From the NCBI GenBank assembly GCA_011037195.1, contig JAAEAF010014554.1, forward strand, positions 89,572 through 153,571: a stretch of 64,000 nt of DNA, in the 5' to 3' direction. This document shows, piece after piece, positions 35,538 through 46,740 of this stretch. The translations under genes were made by a program, and so were the position numbers. A model generated the notes under the pieces. It saw nothing but the letters and a program-made list of their open reading frames with translations. It searched no databases and was not told the origin of the DNA. Every line of letters starts with the position of its first letter. Positions within the stretch are counted from its first letter, which is position 1. Source of the DNA: Triatoma infestans. Lineage: Eukaryota; Arthropoda; Insecta; Hemiptera; Reduviidae.

Positions 35538-36481
35538 ATGATGAAATGTTTACAAATTAATTTGCAAAGGTCATATAAAGCTACTAACAATTTGATTGAA
35601 TTTATTAATAGATGTAAAATAGATTTGATATTTATTCAAGAACCAGTCTGCAAAAATAATAAAATAATTGGCTTTCCGAATAATTTAAGAATTTATCAGT
35701 TCGGCGAGGGTAGGAATAGGGCGGCAATTTCAATAAATAATAAAAATATAGATGCTATTTTAATTTCAAATCTATCAAATGAGGACTCGAAATATCGCAT
35801 AATAAATTATGTTTTAGAGCAGCCAGTGTGTATTTAGATTACTCAAGAGATTTAAAAGAAGATTTTAAAATTTTAGACTCCATATTAGAAAGTAAAGGCA
35901 GTACAAACAAAATACTAATTTGTATGGACTCTAATTCAAGATCTCAAGTCTGGTATGATGTTATTACTAATGCAAGAGGCAAAGAATTAGATTATTATGT
36001 TTCATCCAAAAATTTAGTCATTATAAACGAAGATACAGACCTACCGACATTTCATACCGCTAGAGCTAGTAGTAAAATTGATTTAACTATTTCCACTTAC
36101 TCCATGATATCGTACATAACTGATTGGAGTGTTAGTTCAGAAGTAAGTCTATCAGACCATAACTACATAATATTCAATATTGAACAGTTTTCTAAACACT
36201 GCATTTTTAGCAATAGTAATATGAACAATAGCACCTTTAAATATAATACTAAAAACGCTAATTGGAATACTTTCATTTATAACTTGTATACAAACTTCTC
36301 GAAATTAGTACAGGACTGCCCACAATCAGATCTACCTTTACCTCTTAATCTGGATTTATTATTGAAGGAAAACTTGATAAGAAGCACTAATTTAGATAAA
36401 TTTATTACAAATTTTCAAAATATACTGATACAAACTTGTAATGGGTTCATTTTCACAGTACCGGAAAAACTTGGCTATTGA
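35538..36481 (+). pseudogene. R1-like LINE ORF2, endonuclease part, frameshifted
   Basis: This starts at ATG 35538/35541, overlapping nothing but lying 22 bases after gag. The endonuclease/exonuclease/phosphatase fold is recognised by CLQINLQRS (Asn motif), IFIQEP (catalytic Glu), CMDSNSRS (Asp-x-Asn) and SDHNYIIF (Asp-His). These residues nick the target DNA to prime reverse transcription. A frameshift at about 35815-35830 splits the domain, and another at about 36441-36480 separates it from the RT part. All key residues that I can place are present. Confidence 0.85.
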
Positions 36482-37853
36482 CAAAAGATCTGTCCCGTGG
36501 TGGAATGGTGAACTAACGAAACTGAGGAAAGAAACTAATGCAAAGAGAAGAAGATATCGAAGAACATATAGAGATCAGCGACTGAGAGAAGAGAGGAAAG
36601 CTGAGTACTATAGAAGTAAGAAAGTATATTCTGAATTATTAGTAAAGTCAAAAATTGAGTCATGGAGAGAATACTGCAATTTAACGAGTAAGTCACAGCC
36701 CTGGAATTACATCTACAAAATGGCGGCGGGCAAGGTGAAGAAGGCTGACATATTGACGACTCTAAAGAAAGAAGATGCTACATTTACTTCAGGACTAGAA
36801 GAGACAATGGAACTGATGATGAACAAGTTTGTAGCCCAGGATGAAGTTATTGATGATAATCATGTTCATACACAGCAGAGGTTATTAATTGATGAAGCTT
36901 TGAACACTTCTAATGATATACCGTTCTCAACCGATGAAATACAAAGTGTCATTGAAGAAATAGATGCAAGCAAAGCTCCTGGACGAGATGGTTTAAACAG
37001 CGAGATATTCTGCAGATTATTGCAAGTATTTCCTTCCTTTTGTACTGCACTATATAATGAATGTCTAAATAGAGGTCTCTTCCCTGCTACTTGGAAAATT
37101 TCAAAAATTATTCCGATCGTGAAACCAGGAAAAGAATCATCACTTGAACTTTCAAAATTCAGACCTGTAAGTCTTTTGGCGGTAGGAGGAAAGATCTTAG
37201 AAAAACTACTGATAAACAGAGTATTGCATTTTGTCCATCATAAACAACTTATTAGACCCAATCAGTATGGATTTGTTCCTCAGAGAAGCACCACTGATGC
37301 CATAGTAGCAGCTAAGAAATTTATAGAGAATAGTCTTAATATGAAAGAAGAGGTGTTACTGATTTCGCTTGATGTGCGAGGAGCCTTCGATGCGGCATGG
37401 TGGCCAGCCATTTTACACCAGATGAGGAAATTCAGATGTCCAGCAAATCTATACAAATTGTCCAAGAACTATTTTTCTGGTAGATTTGGAATTCTTGAAA
37501 ATAATACCTACTCTCTAACAAGAAAGTATTCGAAGGGCTGCCCACAGGGATCATGTTGTGGTCCTGGGTTTTGGCTGCTACTTCATGACTCTTTATTAAA
37601 ACTTCATACTTTATCTAACATAAAATTAATAGCTTTTGCGGATGATTTGTTAATTTTAATAAGCGCTAAAGGAACATTAGAACTGGAAATGGAAGCTAAC
37701 TCAATCTTGTATGAGGTGCAGAACTGGGCGTCCGATAACAAAATGTGCTTTAATTCATCAAAATCAAAAGTCTTATTAATAAGTAGAAAATTAATTAGAC
37801 ACCGCGTATCAGTTTTCTTAAACAATGAAAACTTGAGCAAGTTCAAGAACTAA
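36441..37853 (+). pseudogene. R1-like LINE ORF2, reverse transcriptase part
   Basis: The frame of 470 codons covers the linker (VPWWNGELTKLRKE) and the RT fingers and palm. Motifs in order: APGRDGLNSEIF, FRPVSLLAVGGKILEKLL, YGFVPQRSTTDA, LDVRGAFDAAWW with the first catalytic Asp, GCPQGSCCGPGFW, and FADDLL with the two catalytic Asp at 37641-37646. Phe in FADD instead of Tyr is seen in some R1-clade elements. The frame ends at a shift near 37850, after which the thumb continues with YLGVIFDEKFTWNAHV in another frame. The enzyme would copy the LINE RNA at the nicked target. Confidence 0.9.
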
Positions 37854-39265
37854 AGTATCTTGGAGTAATTTTCGATGAAAAGTTTACATGGAATGCTCAC
37901 GTAGAGTACGTTAAGACCAAATGCGCGCAACTCATACATCAACTTTCGAGAACGGCAAAGGTGTACTGGGGTATAGGGTGTGATGCTCTGCACATTATCT
38001 ATACGGGAGCAATACTTCCTTTATTACTATATGCTGTTCCGGCTTGGATCGAGGCTCTTGCAGTTGGCTACAACAGGAAGAAACTTTCTTCAGTCCAAAG
38101 GCTAATCGTATTACGAATTATTAAGGGCTATAGAACAATCTCATACGAAGCTGCTTGCGTTATAGCCAACGTAGCTCCGATTTATCACAAGGCAAAGGAG
38201 AAGCTGGCTTTGTATGAAGGTAGCATTTCCTGTTTCAATGCGGAGGAGTCACAGATGGAAAACATAGAAATGGAGTACCCTGTGCCCGTAGAAAAATGGC
38301 TACATCCAGGCCTTGTACCTAGGATAGAGATGTCGTTCCACAACACATGCCATACCTATAGTATCTACACTGATGGTAGTAAGATTGAAGGATGCGTTGG
38401 ATGAGCGTTTGCGGTCTATAGCAGGCAAGGAAACATTGTCCATGAAGGTAAATTCAGGCTATCTGAGCAATGCTCCAACAATCAAGCTGAGTTGCTGGCA
38501 ATACAGAAAGCCTTGTGGTGGTTGGAGCGGAGACACGAACCTCCTGAGAGACGTTCCTCAGTGCTCTATTCCGACAGTCAAGTCTCTTTGCTAAGCATCC
38601 AGAATGTGAAAAAGAAGCAACCAATCCTGGAAGACATCAGACAATCTCTACTCCATTTATTAAAAAGTGGTTGGGAAATCAATTTTCTCTGGGTTAGAGC
38701 ACATCGAGGAGAAAAGGGTAATGAGTACGCTGATATACTGGCAAAGGAAGGTGCACTTAGCTAGCTACCAGTGTCCTATTCTAAGGCTCCCATAACATAT
38801 TTGAAAGATAAATGCAAAAAAGCTGTATATGCTAAATGGGAGGAAGAGTGGAGAAGAACCGACAATGGAAGTGCAACAAAAGAGTTTTTCCCCCACATAA
38901 CTATTAGACAGCAAGCTGAATTGGCATTAGGATGTATAATGACACAAGTACTGAGTGGCCACGGAAAACACCGAGCTTATCTTTATAGGTTCGGTCTGGC
39001 CGAAAGCGCTCTGTGTCCATGTGGGGATTCTGAGGCACAAACTTGGGACCATATTATATACCGCTGCCAACAACATGAGAGAGAACGAAGTCAGTTAATC
39101 CGGCAGGTCACAACTACTGGATCAGCCTGGCCCCTTCCTAAGAAAGATCTAATATCCAGACAATATCAAGACCATTTTATTCAATTTATTAATAAAATAA
39201 CAATAGTTAATGAAACACAAACTGTGTTATTATGTAAAAGTAATGGTTTTGTTTTCTTTCTTTAG
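37854..39265 (+). pseudogene. R1-like LINE ORF2, thumb, RNase H and C-terminal zinc motif
   Basis: After the frameshift one frame runs to 39265 but is cut by TGA at 38402-38404 and TAG at 38762-38764. It contains the thumb (YLGVIFDEKF), then RNase H: YTDGSK (Asp), NQAELLAIQ (Glu), LYSDSQ (Asp) and HRGEKGNEYAD (final Asp). The terminal domain ends with CPCGDSEAQTWDHIIYRC, a Cys/His zinc motif typical for LINE ORF2 ends. All RNase H catalytic positions survive, and the first stop falls just after the TDGSK strand. Confidence 0.85.
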
Positions 39266-39376
39266 TTTTTCTTAATTTTTTTTGCCATATGTAAGAAATG
39301 TTTTTCTTTTTATTTATATGCATTGTAATATTGTATAATGGAGCATGTAGAAATAAATAGATTAAAAAAAAAAAAA

Positions 39377-39790
39377 ACACCATGCTCTCAACACTAGGGA
39401 CCTCATGAGAAAGGAGGAAAACTTTCTCCCTCACGTTTGCCGTGTGAGGCAATCCATGTCGGCGAAAAGGGAGTTCTGGGCGCTGAGGCTGAAGAAGACC
39501 TGCGGGCTCGGAGGCCAACACTCGTCTTTGGTCCGTACCCGAGAGGGGTGGTCAGATGATAACCCTAGTCTGATCAAGCGGCTTGGGGTGATCATACTCT
39601 GTGTGAGTCCTTTGGGTGGGATGGTTTTCACGGGGGCTCTTCCATGCAATATTTGTATGGATCGAGTTAGCCGTGGTCGCCGACTATGTCTTCTTCGATG
39701 GTCGGCTCTGGTACCCCGGCAAATCCTCGGGTTTGTTGGCTACTACTAGGGTCCATGATAGTCCGGGGAGGCTGGGCCACTTGGAAGATG
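39377..39790 (+). other. GC-rich 5' leader of the Jockey-like LINE
   Basis: This is one of the most GC-rich stretches of the window. It has frames up to 155 codons that do not look like protein and run into gag. A leader with internal promoter is usual for Jockey-type LINEs. I saw no proof of promoter elements. Confidence 0.5.
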
Positions 39791-39809
39791 AAACCCTTTT
39801 TCGTGATAT

Positions 39810-40083
39810 GAATAATTTTACTCAATCAACATCATCAGGCAATGTTCAAGTTGAAGAGAAATTTATAGTTATGAAAATGGTAGATGAAAATAAATCTTTT
39901 AAGAAAGCAAATCCAATAAGATTGTGTAGAGAAATGAACAAACTAGTGCCAGGTTCAGAAGTTAAAAAGATAAGAAATGTTACTTTATTAATAAAGGTAA
40001 TGACGAATAGTCATTATGAGAAGTTATTAAACTATCTGCCTTCTGTGAAGAAAGTGTTCAAGTTGAACCTCATAGAGGTTTAA
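39810..40083 (+). pseudogene. Jockey-like LINE gag, N-terminal remnant
   Basis: The frame from the Met at about 39810 encodes about 90 residues (MNNFTQSTSSGNVQVEEKF ... LNLIEV) and ends at TAA 40081-40083. The block RNVTLLIKVMTNSHYEKLL resembles the N-terminal part of LINE gag proteins. The zinc knuckles are missing because of the internal deletion. Confidence 0.55.
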
Positions 40084-40133
40084 ATATCTCTAAGACACCA
40101 AATGGGGTGATGATAGAGAGGTTTTATTAAAGG

Positions 40134-41049
40134 TATAACGATCTGTAGTAAGATCAAAAATTGATTACGGCAGTTTTATATATGCTTCTGCTCGTGAGAG
40201 CATCCTAAAACCGTTGGACACCGTGCACAATCAAGGTATTAGACTTGCGTTAGGAGCTTTCAAAAGTAGCCCCGTTTCTAGCTTGTATGTAGAAGCAGGT
40301 GAATTTCCGCTGTCATACAGGCGGAACCTATTAGCCTTAGGTTTTCTTGTGAAGTTACTTAGCAAGCCGCTAAGTCCTTGTTACAAAATAGCGACTCGTC
40401 TTCCATTAGAACAAAAATACAGAAATGCCATTCGAGCAACCAAGCCCTTTGGAATAAGATGTAATAATCTACTAACTCTATGTAATAAGATGAAATAATC
40501 TATGGACTCAATATCCCAGTTTTGTTCAGACAACAGCCACAAGCCACAGCACCCTGGTTAATCCCACCAATATTAATTAACAGAACTCTTATGAAATATC
40601 CAAAAAATAAAACATCAGAAATAGAGTATAAAGAATATTTCTTGAATTATTAAATCATCAAAATCCAGAAAGGGTATTGTACACAGATGGATCCAAAAAT
40701 CTTCAAGGTTATGGTGCTGCAGTCATCATAGGGGATAGAAAATATAAGTTTGGATTACCGTCGTCAAGTAGTATATATATTGCCTAATTATATGCCGTCT
40801 ATATGGCATTGACTACTGTAGGAGGGATCCAGGGTAACATAGCTGTGTGCTCTGATTCCATAAGCTCTCTTCTATCCTTGAACAGATATATTCCATGCAC
40901 CCAATTATTCGGGATATCCATACCTTGTTGTATAATTTGAAAACTGAAGGGATAAACGTTTCATTTATTTGGGTACCTGGTCATTCTGAGATTCAGGGCA
41001 ACATTGCCGCCGACTGTGCTGCAAAAGGAGCAGCTAGCATGGAGTGACA
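40134..41049 (+). pseudogene. Jockey-like LINE ORF2, RT thumb and RNase H remnants
   Basis: The thumb is readable as VVRSKIDYGSFIYASARES and HNQGIRLALGAFKSSPVSS. After breaks near 40490-40680 the RNase H begins with VLYTDGSKNLQGYGAAV (Asp). The codon where the catalytic Glu is expected (A-E-L-Y-A in relatives) is TAA at 40785-40787. CSDS (Asp) follows near 40851, and after a frameshift near 40895 the last motif is VPGHSEIQGNIAAD. The domain is therefore dead by a stop exactly at a catalytic residue. Confidence 0.75.
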
Positions 41050-41472
41050 ATGGAAAGAAGCATGCCTGCTGAGATATTGCGCATAGTAAAAAGATATATT
41101 TACCAATGTTGGCAGAAGGAATGGTCAGCAGAAACAAACAATAAACTAAGAACTATAAAAGACACAGTGCAAGTCTGGAAATCGGCTTCTAGCACCATTC
41201 GGAAAGAGGAGATAATTGTCGCTCGTTTGAGAGTCGGCCATACTCGGATATCACATAGTTATCTGATGAGCAGGGGACAAATCCCATTTTGTAATACTTG
41301 CAATGCCCCATTATCTGTGCAACATATTATAATTGAGTGCCGATTATATCAAAGAAACAGAAAATTAAACAAGATTCCTAATACCTTGTCACAAGCACTG
41401 AAAGATGATCCATCTATCATCGAACGGGTGATAAAATTTTTAAAAGTTATTGAAGTTTATGAAAAAATTTAG
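41044..41472 (+). pseudogene. Jockey-like LINE C-terminal domain
   Basis: An open frame of 142 codons ends at TAG 41470-41472. It contains ARLRVGHTRISHSYLM and CNTCNAPLSVQHIIIEC, a CX2CX8HX4C zinc motif that closes ORF2 in Jockey-superfamily LINEs. This is the longest intact piece of the element. Confidence 0.8.
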
Positions 41473-41475
41473 GGG

Positions 41476-44009
41476 AAATAATAAATTTTAATTTACATGT
41501 AAATACATGTATATAACATATTTTAGACTTCAGGCTTAAGATTTAGGGATAGAGGAATATCGAGTAACTCTATCCGACCAAATAATGCATGTTTGTTCTG
41601 TGGTATGAGTGTATTTATTAGGATGAAAGTATTTATTGGAGAACTTGTAGGTATGAATGAAAGCGAACGAATGAGTGAGTAATGCCAGCGCAAATAACAG
41701 CCATTAATGAAAAACAAAACAACAATATTGTAAATTCGGGAATCATTTTCTAATACAAGAGTAAGGTGTGGACAAATTATGCACACCCAGAGCATAATAA
41801 CCGCAAGGTTCATTGCTCAAAAAAAAAATATATATATATAATGTGCATAGAGATTTTTGCCAAAATTCACGCCGAGCAACTTCCAATGCAGGGATGGTTA
41901 AAATGAAGGTTAGTTTATGAATAGTCCGTTGGAAATGGAGTTTTATCCTTTTAATGTGAAACCCTTCTTGGAAGGGATTTATGCTGCAAAACCAAGTAAA
42001 TTATCTACAACTACTTATCTAGAAAGCTGTTTTCTACCAATGATTGGGTGCGTGAGGTGGATGAATGCGGTATGTGTACGTGCAGGTTAGACAGAGGAAA
42101 CAGCATTGTTACCATGGTGACCAGTAATTAGAACTCTCATTCACTCTCTCTCCCTCTATGTGTATTGTTGTCGATATTCTCGCCAGAGAGCATGCTATTA
42201 CAGTAACGATACTCCTCCCCGCACCTTGTTGCCTCATATCGTTATGTGCCGTACAATGAAGGAGGAGAGCTTTTTGAGGGGGCGGCCGAATACAAGGGCC
42301 GTGACAGGGGGTGAAGTGTTCGCAAAATGAGACCTGTGCTCCAGGTGTACTATATGTTGGTAGTGGGGTGAAATAAGGGGTTGTGATGAAATCCAGAAGA
42401 CAGTGAGAGGGGGAGATATGTGAAAATGAAATCTAAACTTAAACTGATCCCCTGACTATTGTACAGATATAGCTTAATTATTTTCTTTTTTTTCTTTTTT
42501 CAACGAACGTATATCGATTTAATATCGTTTGTTTAAAGAATCTTTAATTATTATGGTTTATAGGAGTAGTTATTCGCTCTTAATCTAATCGATACTTAAT
42601 TTCGCTTTGTTCGTTTTCATCCTATCAGCCGTTCAGCCCACAAATATAAATGAAGTTAAAATTATTTAAATTGACTTTTGAGAGAAAACATAAAACAAAA
42701 AACTTTTATCAAATTTAGAATTTAAGCTGATTGGTTTTTATATTATTCTTTTCCGTTATAACTTACCGAAGAAGCTTAACGAAACTAAACGAAGATAAGT
42801 GCGATTAGTGAAAGAGAGTTTATTTTATAACATCAATAGATCCATTGTGAAATATTCGCAGGATTTTCTCTCACTGCAAAGTCCATTCTAAAAAAAACTA
42901 CTTCAAAAAAACAACCATGTTGAACGCCCCCACAATCATCATGGTCAGAGATAATTGTACCACATAAGATAATGTACCGACCATAGGAAGAAGTTATGAT
43001 GCAAGGGGGGAAGGCAGGGTTGAAATTATGACTTATTATTTATGTCTTAGTTTATCATATCCTCGCAGTCAGCGAATCCAATAAAGGACCGTCTGGTATG
43101 AAATTTGTGGGTTCATCGAGCCTACAAACTTTTTGGGATCACTGGAGTAGGAAAGTGTAGGCGACTTTTCCAGTCCACATCATGTAGTAGTCCTTTAGTC
43201 GGCTCCTAGGACATTCCGGATGAGAGCAGGCCTATTCCAAGCTCTGGACCTGGCTAGGGTAATCTACTCATTCTGTAATACTGTTACTTTTGTTTGATAC
43301 ATTTTTCTGAGAGATAGCTTCGGAATTGTCAGTTCAAGAATATTAAAATTTTGATTGTTTTTTTTAATGGATGTTTTGGAAAATAATTATATTTCTCGTC
43401 ATTTCTAGACTTTTGAATGGTAATGCCATTCTGGTTGGTTGGAGGTCAAGTTTTACAGCAGACCGGAGCTACCTAAAGAAATCACCTAGTGCTAATGACG
43501 TAGGGTGCTTTAACTATCGGACGAATGTTTGATGGATCGGGAGTAACGGAAACCAGCTACCCCTTCCCCCCAGAGAAATCTAGAAAATTAAACCTCAAAA
43601 AGTATTAATTAATCACATCTGTGTCAAATTAAACAATCATATTTTTTGTGTGTTTACTATAAAACCCTTACAAGCATGTCCGTTTTAAAAACGGTCACCG
43701 CATACGTGTACATACTGGCGGCTAATGGTAGGCAATCAGAGCTGCGGCCTAAAGTAGTGGGTGTCACAGATTTAGACAGAGCGCGAGTGAGAGAGAGAAT
43801 GATCACGTGACTAATGATATTGGGGTTGTAGTGACGATAGAAAGGATGGGGTTAATATGTTTACCAACTGTAATTATCGTAGAAGATATGTTTGATAGTT
43901 TTGTTCTATATTGTTAATGACTATTAGACACCAAGGTAGTGAGGATAATTCTTATATGAGGTGGTGGGGGTAGCTAATGGAGAAATTGTAACAAATACTT
44001 GCTCTCCTT
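41476..44009. other. non-coding stretch, partly GC-richer
   Basis: No gene signal was found in about 2.5 kb. A TA tract lies at 41829-41840. The segments 42040-42440 and 43050-43260 are less AT-rich and unassigned; the second could be an old LINE untranslated region, but I have no motif to support that. Confidence 0.4.
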
Positions 44010-44062
44010 TTGTTTTTTTTAATTTAAGGCGTGGCAACATCTATGTTCATTGGCGCCCTGAT
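44010..44062 (-). repeat. tRNA-derived SINE, 3' end only (copy 5)
   Basis: The minus strand reads GGCGCCAATGAACATAGATG, then TTGCCACGCCTTAAATT and an A-rich tail, matching the 3' end of the copy at 25284-25521. The tRNA-like head and most of the body are missing. Confidence 0.7.
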
Positions 44063-44139
44063 GGTTGTAACAGAAGAGTGCGTTTCTATAAAATTTTCTA
44101 GATATGTGTGAAATTCACCGGAGATATATGTGGCAGAGA

Positions 44140-44171
44140 GGAGGTAGCACACTCACACGATTTTATCTTAC
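44140..44171 (-). repeat. F1 second end, left half of a split copy
   Basis: GTAGCACACTCACACGATTT and TATCTTAC match the minus-strand F1 second terminus (GTGTGAAACACTCACACGAC, TTTCTCTTAC). The copy continues at 46566 after 2.4 kb of inserted LINE sequence. Confidence 0.7.
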
Positions 44172-44751
44172 CCTTCTTATTTTATTATTTTTTTTTTATC
44201 CCACACCATTCGGGCGGTCCCTGAGCTTGCGCTCACACCCGCCCAGAGAAGCCATCGACTTCAGAAAGAGAAGGAGGAAAAGAGCTAAAGAAAATTAACG
44301 CCCTCCCTCCCTCCTTCACCAACCCAAGTAGGCAGCGCGGAAACACGCTATCCAAAGGAACCTAAAACATCTAAACAAAACAACAGCAGAGCCCCAGGAG
44401 TACCCAACAACAAGCCACAGATCCAAAAAGAAACAACAATAACAACAACAAACACAACACCAACAAAAGAGCCACAAGAATAAAATGAATAAAAACTTTC
44501 AGCGACCACTCACACACAACCACGCAATAAATACATCCACTCAAAGCCTCGCACATACCCATAACGTATAACCCATCCATACCATACATCCCAAAACGTA
44601 TATCCTAACAAGAACTAGCAATTGCCCAAACAATACAACAAGGGGAAACTCCAAAAAAAAATAAAAAATAAATAAAAAAAAGAAAAAATAAATAAAAGAA
44701 TAAAATAAATAAATAAAAATAACTCACCCAAAGCAATCCTTCCAACCTGCC

Positions 44752-45304
44752 CTAGCTCCGCCTTACAAGGCCCCACGACAATCGGCGCTCAAACGCCTCG
44801 ACCGCAAACTCCCTTAAGGCCTCATAGGCCGGGCCATTCTCCAACAACAAAGGAAGAGAATCGTTTCTCAGGCTGAGGTGAAAGCCCACTTTGCGCCACA
44901 TAGAGGCTCTCAGATCCTCGTATGCCGCAAGACAAAAGAATGTGTTCCGCGGTCTCTTCCATTCCACCACGGCAATTCCCATTGTCCACCAAACCCATTC
45001 TAAACCACTTGCCGTTTATAAAGCCGTGACCCTTATTAACCGAGATACGGCGCATGAAAGTACCTTCGGGACAATACGCCTGCCGGCACCTGCCTCTGGC
45101 AGGAACAAAAACGTGGTCCTGCCCTTCGTGGAGACCCTCCACCTCGATTCCCATTCCGCCATTAACTCCTCCTCCAACCTCTTCTTACCCTGTTCTCGCA
45201 GTCACACTCCCTGATCTCCTCCCACGTCCTCAGGGACAGACGGAACCCTAAGATGCCCAAAACTGGCCGCTTTGCCTCTCCTCAAAAAATATCTGTTTGC
45301 CGCT
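44752..45304 (-). pseudogene. R1-type ORF2 C-terminal remnant
   Basis: Two overlapping minus frames contain pieces of the R1 C-terminal domain. At 45154-44822 there is CRGGMEETAEHILLSCG, a partial Cys/His zinc motif. At 44982-44752 the adjoining frame reads YEDLRASMWRKVG. Frameshifts and stops separate these from the RT part. Confidence 0.65.
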
Positions 45305-45985
45305 CTAACCACCTCCAGGTCTAGCGGAAGGCAATGCAAAAGCGGACCCTGCGTTCGTGTCTAACTGAACCCTATTCTCACCAGCAATAATCAGCACCAA
45401 GTCATCGGCATAAGCTATTTTACGAAGCACCCCTGGGAGATCCAATGCCAACAGACCATCAAAAACCATGTTCCAAAAGACAGGACCGGAGATGGATCCC
45501 TGAGGACATCCACGTGTCACAGTTCTAACCACTTCTTTATAATCTGTCCTCACAACTACTGATCTCCCAACCAAAAAAGACCTGACCAAGGCGTATAAGT
45601 TCCCAGGACACCCTATTGCACACAAGCGTTCCAACAAGCTCTCCCACCAGAGATTATCAAAAGCTCCCACAATATCGATGAAAATGGCCGCCACATACTT
45701 AAATCCCTCAGCTACTGAACCGACCAATTCCTGAATCGCATCCTCAGTTGACCGACCCCTCGTAAACCCAAACTGAGCCGGCTGGGAATAGCCCCCAACT
45801 GCATACAGATCACTCAATTTACTTAAATATAGTCGCTCAAAGACCTTGCCTAAACCGATAACAAACAAATTGGGCGATACGATCTAGGGTTCTCCAAAGG
45901 CTTATCCATACTTTTTAACAAAAACCTCAACTCCCCAGACTTCCAGCAATTGGGAAAGCAGCCTTCCGATAGGAACAGTTGAAGG
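45305..45985 (-). pseudogene. R1-type reverse transcriptase, N-truncated
   Basis: From 45985 leftward: CFPNCWKSGE and SYRPICLLSV. A frameshift near 45870 leads into GKVFERLYLSKL, FGFTRGRSTEDAIQEL, FIDIVGAFDNLWWE (catalytic Asp), GCPQGSISGPVFWN and IAYADDLVLI (two catalytic Asp). These are signature R1-clade motifs. The frame ends at 45305, shortly after the YADD block, where an internal deletion removes the thumb and RNase H. Confidence 0.9.
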
Positions 45986-45993
45986 TATCTTAC

Positions 45994-46565
45994 CCTTCTT
46001 CTTCTTTCCTGGCTCTACAACCCAGTGTTTTGGGTATTGGTCTCCTCAATATGTTTCCGCCAGTCGTCCCTATTTTTAGCGGCTGCCATCCAGTTCCACA
46101 GTCCGAGGATATTCCTCGCGTCCTGGGCTATTCCATCATGCCAACGCAATCTGGGCCTCCCAACCCTCCGTTTCCTATCCGGGGTCTCGCGCAGCAGTTT
46201 AGAAGGAATCTTGTCGGCACTCAGCCTTGCCACATGGCACGCCCATCTCAGTCTGTTTAACCTGATCCAAGCAACTACTGGGGGCTCCTTCGTTAAAACA
46301 TATAGTTCTCTATTCTTTCTACATCGCAGATCGTACCTTCACGTACTGGGCCATAGATTTTGCGCAGTAGCTCCCTCTCAAACACCTGCAGTCGGTGTTC
46401 GTCTATCATTGAAATGGTCCAGGTTTCTGAGGCGTATGCCAATACAGGCTGAATAAGGGTCTTGTACAGCCTATGTTTGGTGCCCCGTGTTAGTACTCGT
46501 ACTTTACTTTTGAAGTGCTTATTTAGGCCGTAGTAGCACCTATTAGCCAACATCAACTTCCTTCC
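45994..46565 (-). mobile_element. RTE-like LINE 3' fragment
   Basis: The minus strand encodes the end of an RTE-type ORF2. At 46556-46293 are TKHRLYKTLIQPVLAYASET, FERELLRKIYGPV and ICDVERIENY. After a frameshift near 46270, 46233-46015 gives GRPRLRWHDGIAQDARN and NRDDWRKHIEE, the usual RTE C-terminal block. The 3' end is a short GAA repeat (46000-46013), as RTE elements commonly end in short tandem repeats. The target TATCTTAC at 46567-46574 recurs at 45986-45993, supporting a short duplication. It is 5'-truncated to about 570 bases. Confidence 0.8.
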
Positions 46566-46740
46566 TTATCTTACTCTAATTAATATAATTTAATAAAGAA
46601 TTGTAACGTTATAATGTTTAGTTAAGCTGGCCATAAAAATGGTGGTGGGAATTTCAGTTTCTGAGCGCTATATGTCAAAACCGAGAAAGCTTTTGCAAAT
46701 TTAAATTTAAACTAGCTGACAGACCTCCGAGTAGTAAATA
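46566..46740 (-). repeat. F1 dispersed element, right part of a split copy
   Basis: TAATATAATTTAATAAAGAA, ATGTTTAGTTAAGCTGGCCA, AAAAATGGTGGTGGGA and AACTAGCTGACAGACCTCC align with 1036-1200 of the full copy at 985-1826. Its left neighbour is the RTE insertion, and the missing terminus lies at 44140-44171. Confidence 0.75.

Larger units (their letters stand above)
34560..39376 (+). mobile_element. R1-clade non-LTR retrotransposon, nearly complete but inactive
   Basis: In order: a GC-rich leader with a CA/C tract, gag with CCHC knuckles, an apurinic-type endonuclease, reverse transcriptase, RNase H, a C-terminal zinc motif, a short 3' untranslated part and a 13-base poly(A) at 39364-39376. This layout and the RT motifs (DVRGAFDAAWW, GCPQGS, FADDLL) fit the R1 clade of arthropod LINEs. 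I count four frameshifts and two in-frame stops, so no full protein can be made. The 5' limit is uncertain because the leader runs into a microsatellite. A second LINE starts directly after the poly(A). Confidence 0.85.
39377..41475 (+). mobile_element. Jockey-like LINE, internally deleted
   Basis: A GC-rich leader (39377-39790) is followed by the start of a gag-like frame, then a jump at about 40100-40140 straight into the end of the RT thumb, RNase H and the C-terminal zinc motif. The whole gag zinc-knuckle region, endonuclease and RT palm are missing, so an internal deletion of probably more than 2.5 kb has occurred. A poly(A) is not evident; the sequence after the stop at 41472 is AT-rich. 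Its 5' end abuts the poly(A) of the previous LINE. Confidence 0.75.
44179..45985 (-). mobile_element. R1-type LINE, 5'-truncated, with 15-base target duplication
   Basis: The 15-base TATCTTACCCTTCTT occurs at 44164-44178 and at 45986-46000, directly flanking the element. On the minus strand it begins abruptly within the RT (LQLFLSEGCFPNCWKSGE) and ends in an A-rich tail (ATAAAAAAAAAATAATAAAA) at 44179-44202. Between lie RT, a diverged C-terminal part and a long 3' untranslated region. The coding part is GC-rich compared with the surrounding AT-rich DNA. Confidence 0.85.

Noticed and set aside
45979..46456. plus-strand frames of 93-143 codons
   Set aside because: They are antisense to the RTE fragment and the start of the R1 RT and have no domain of their own.
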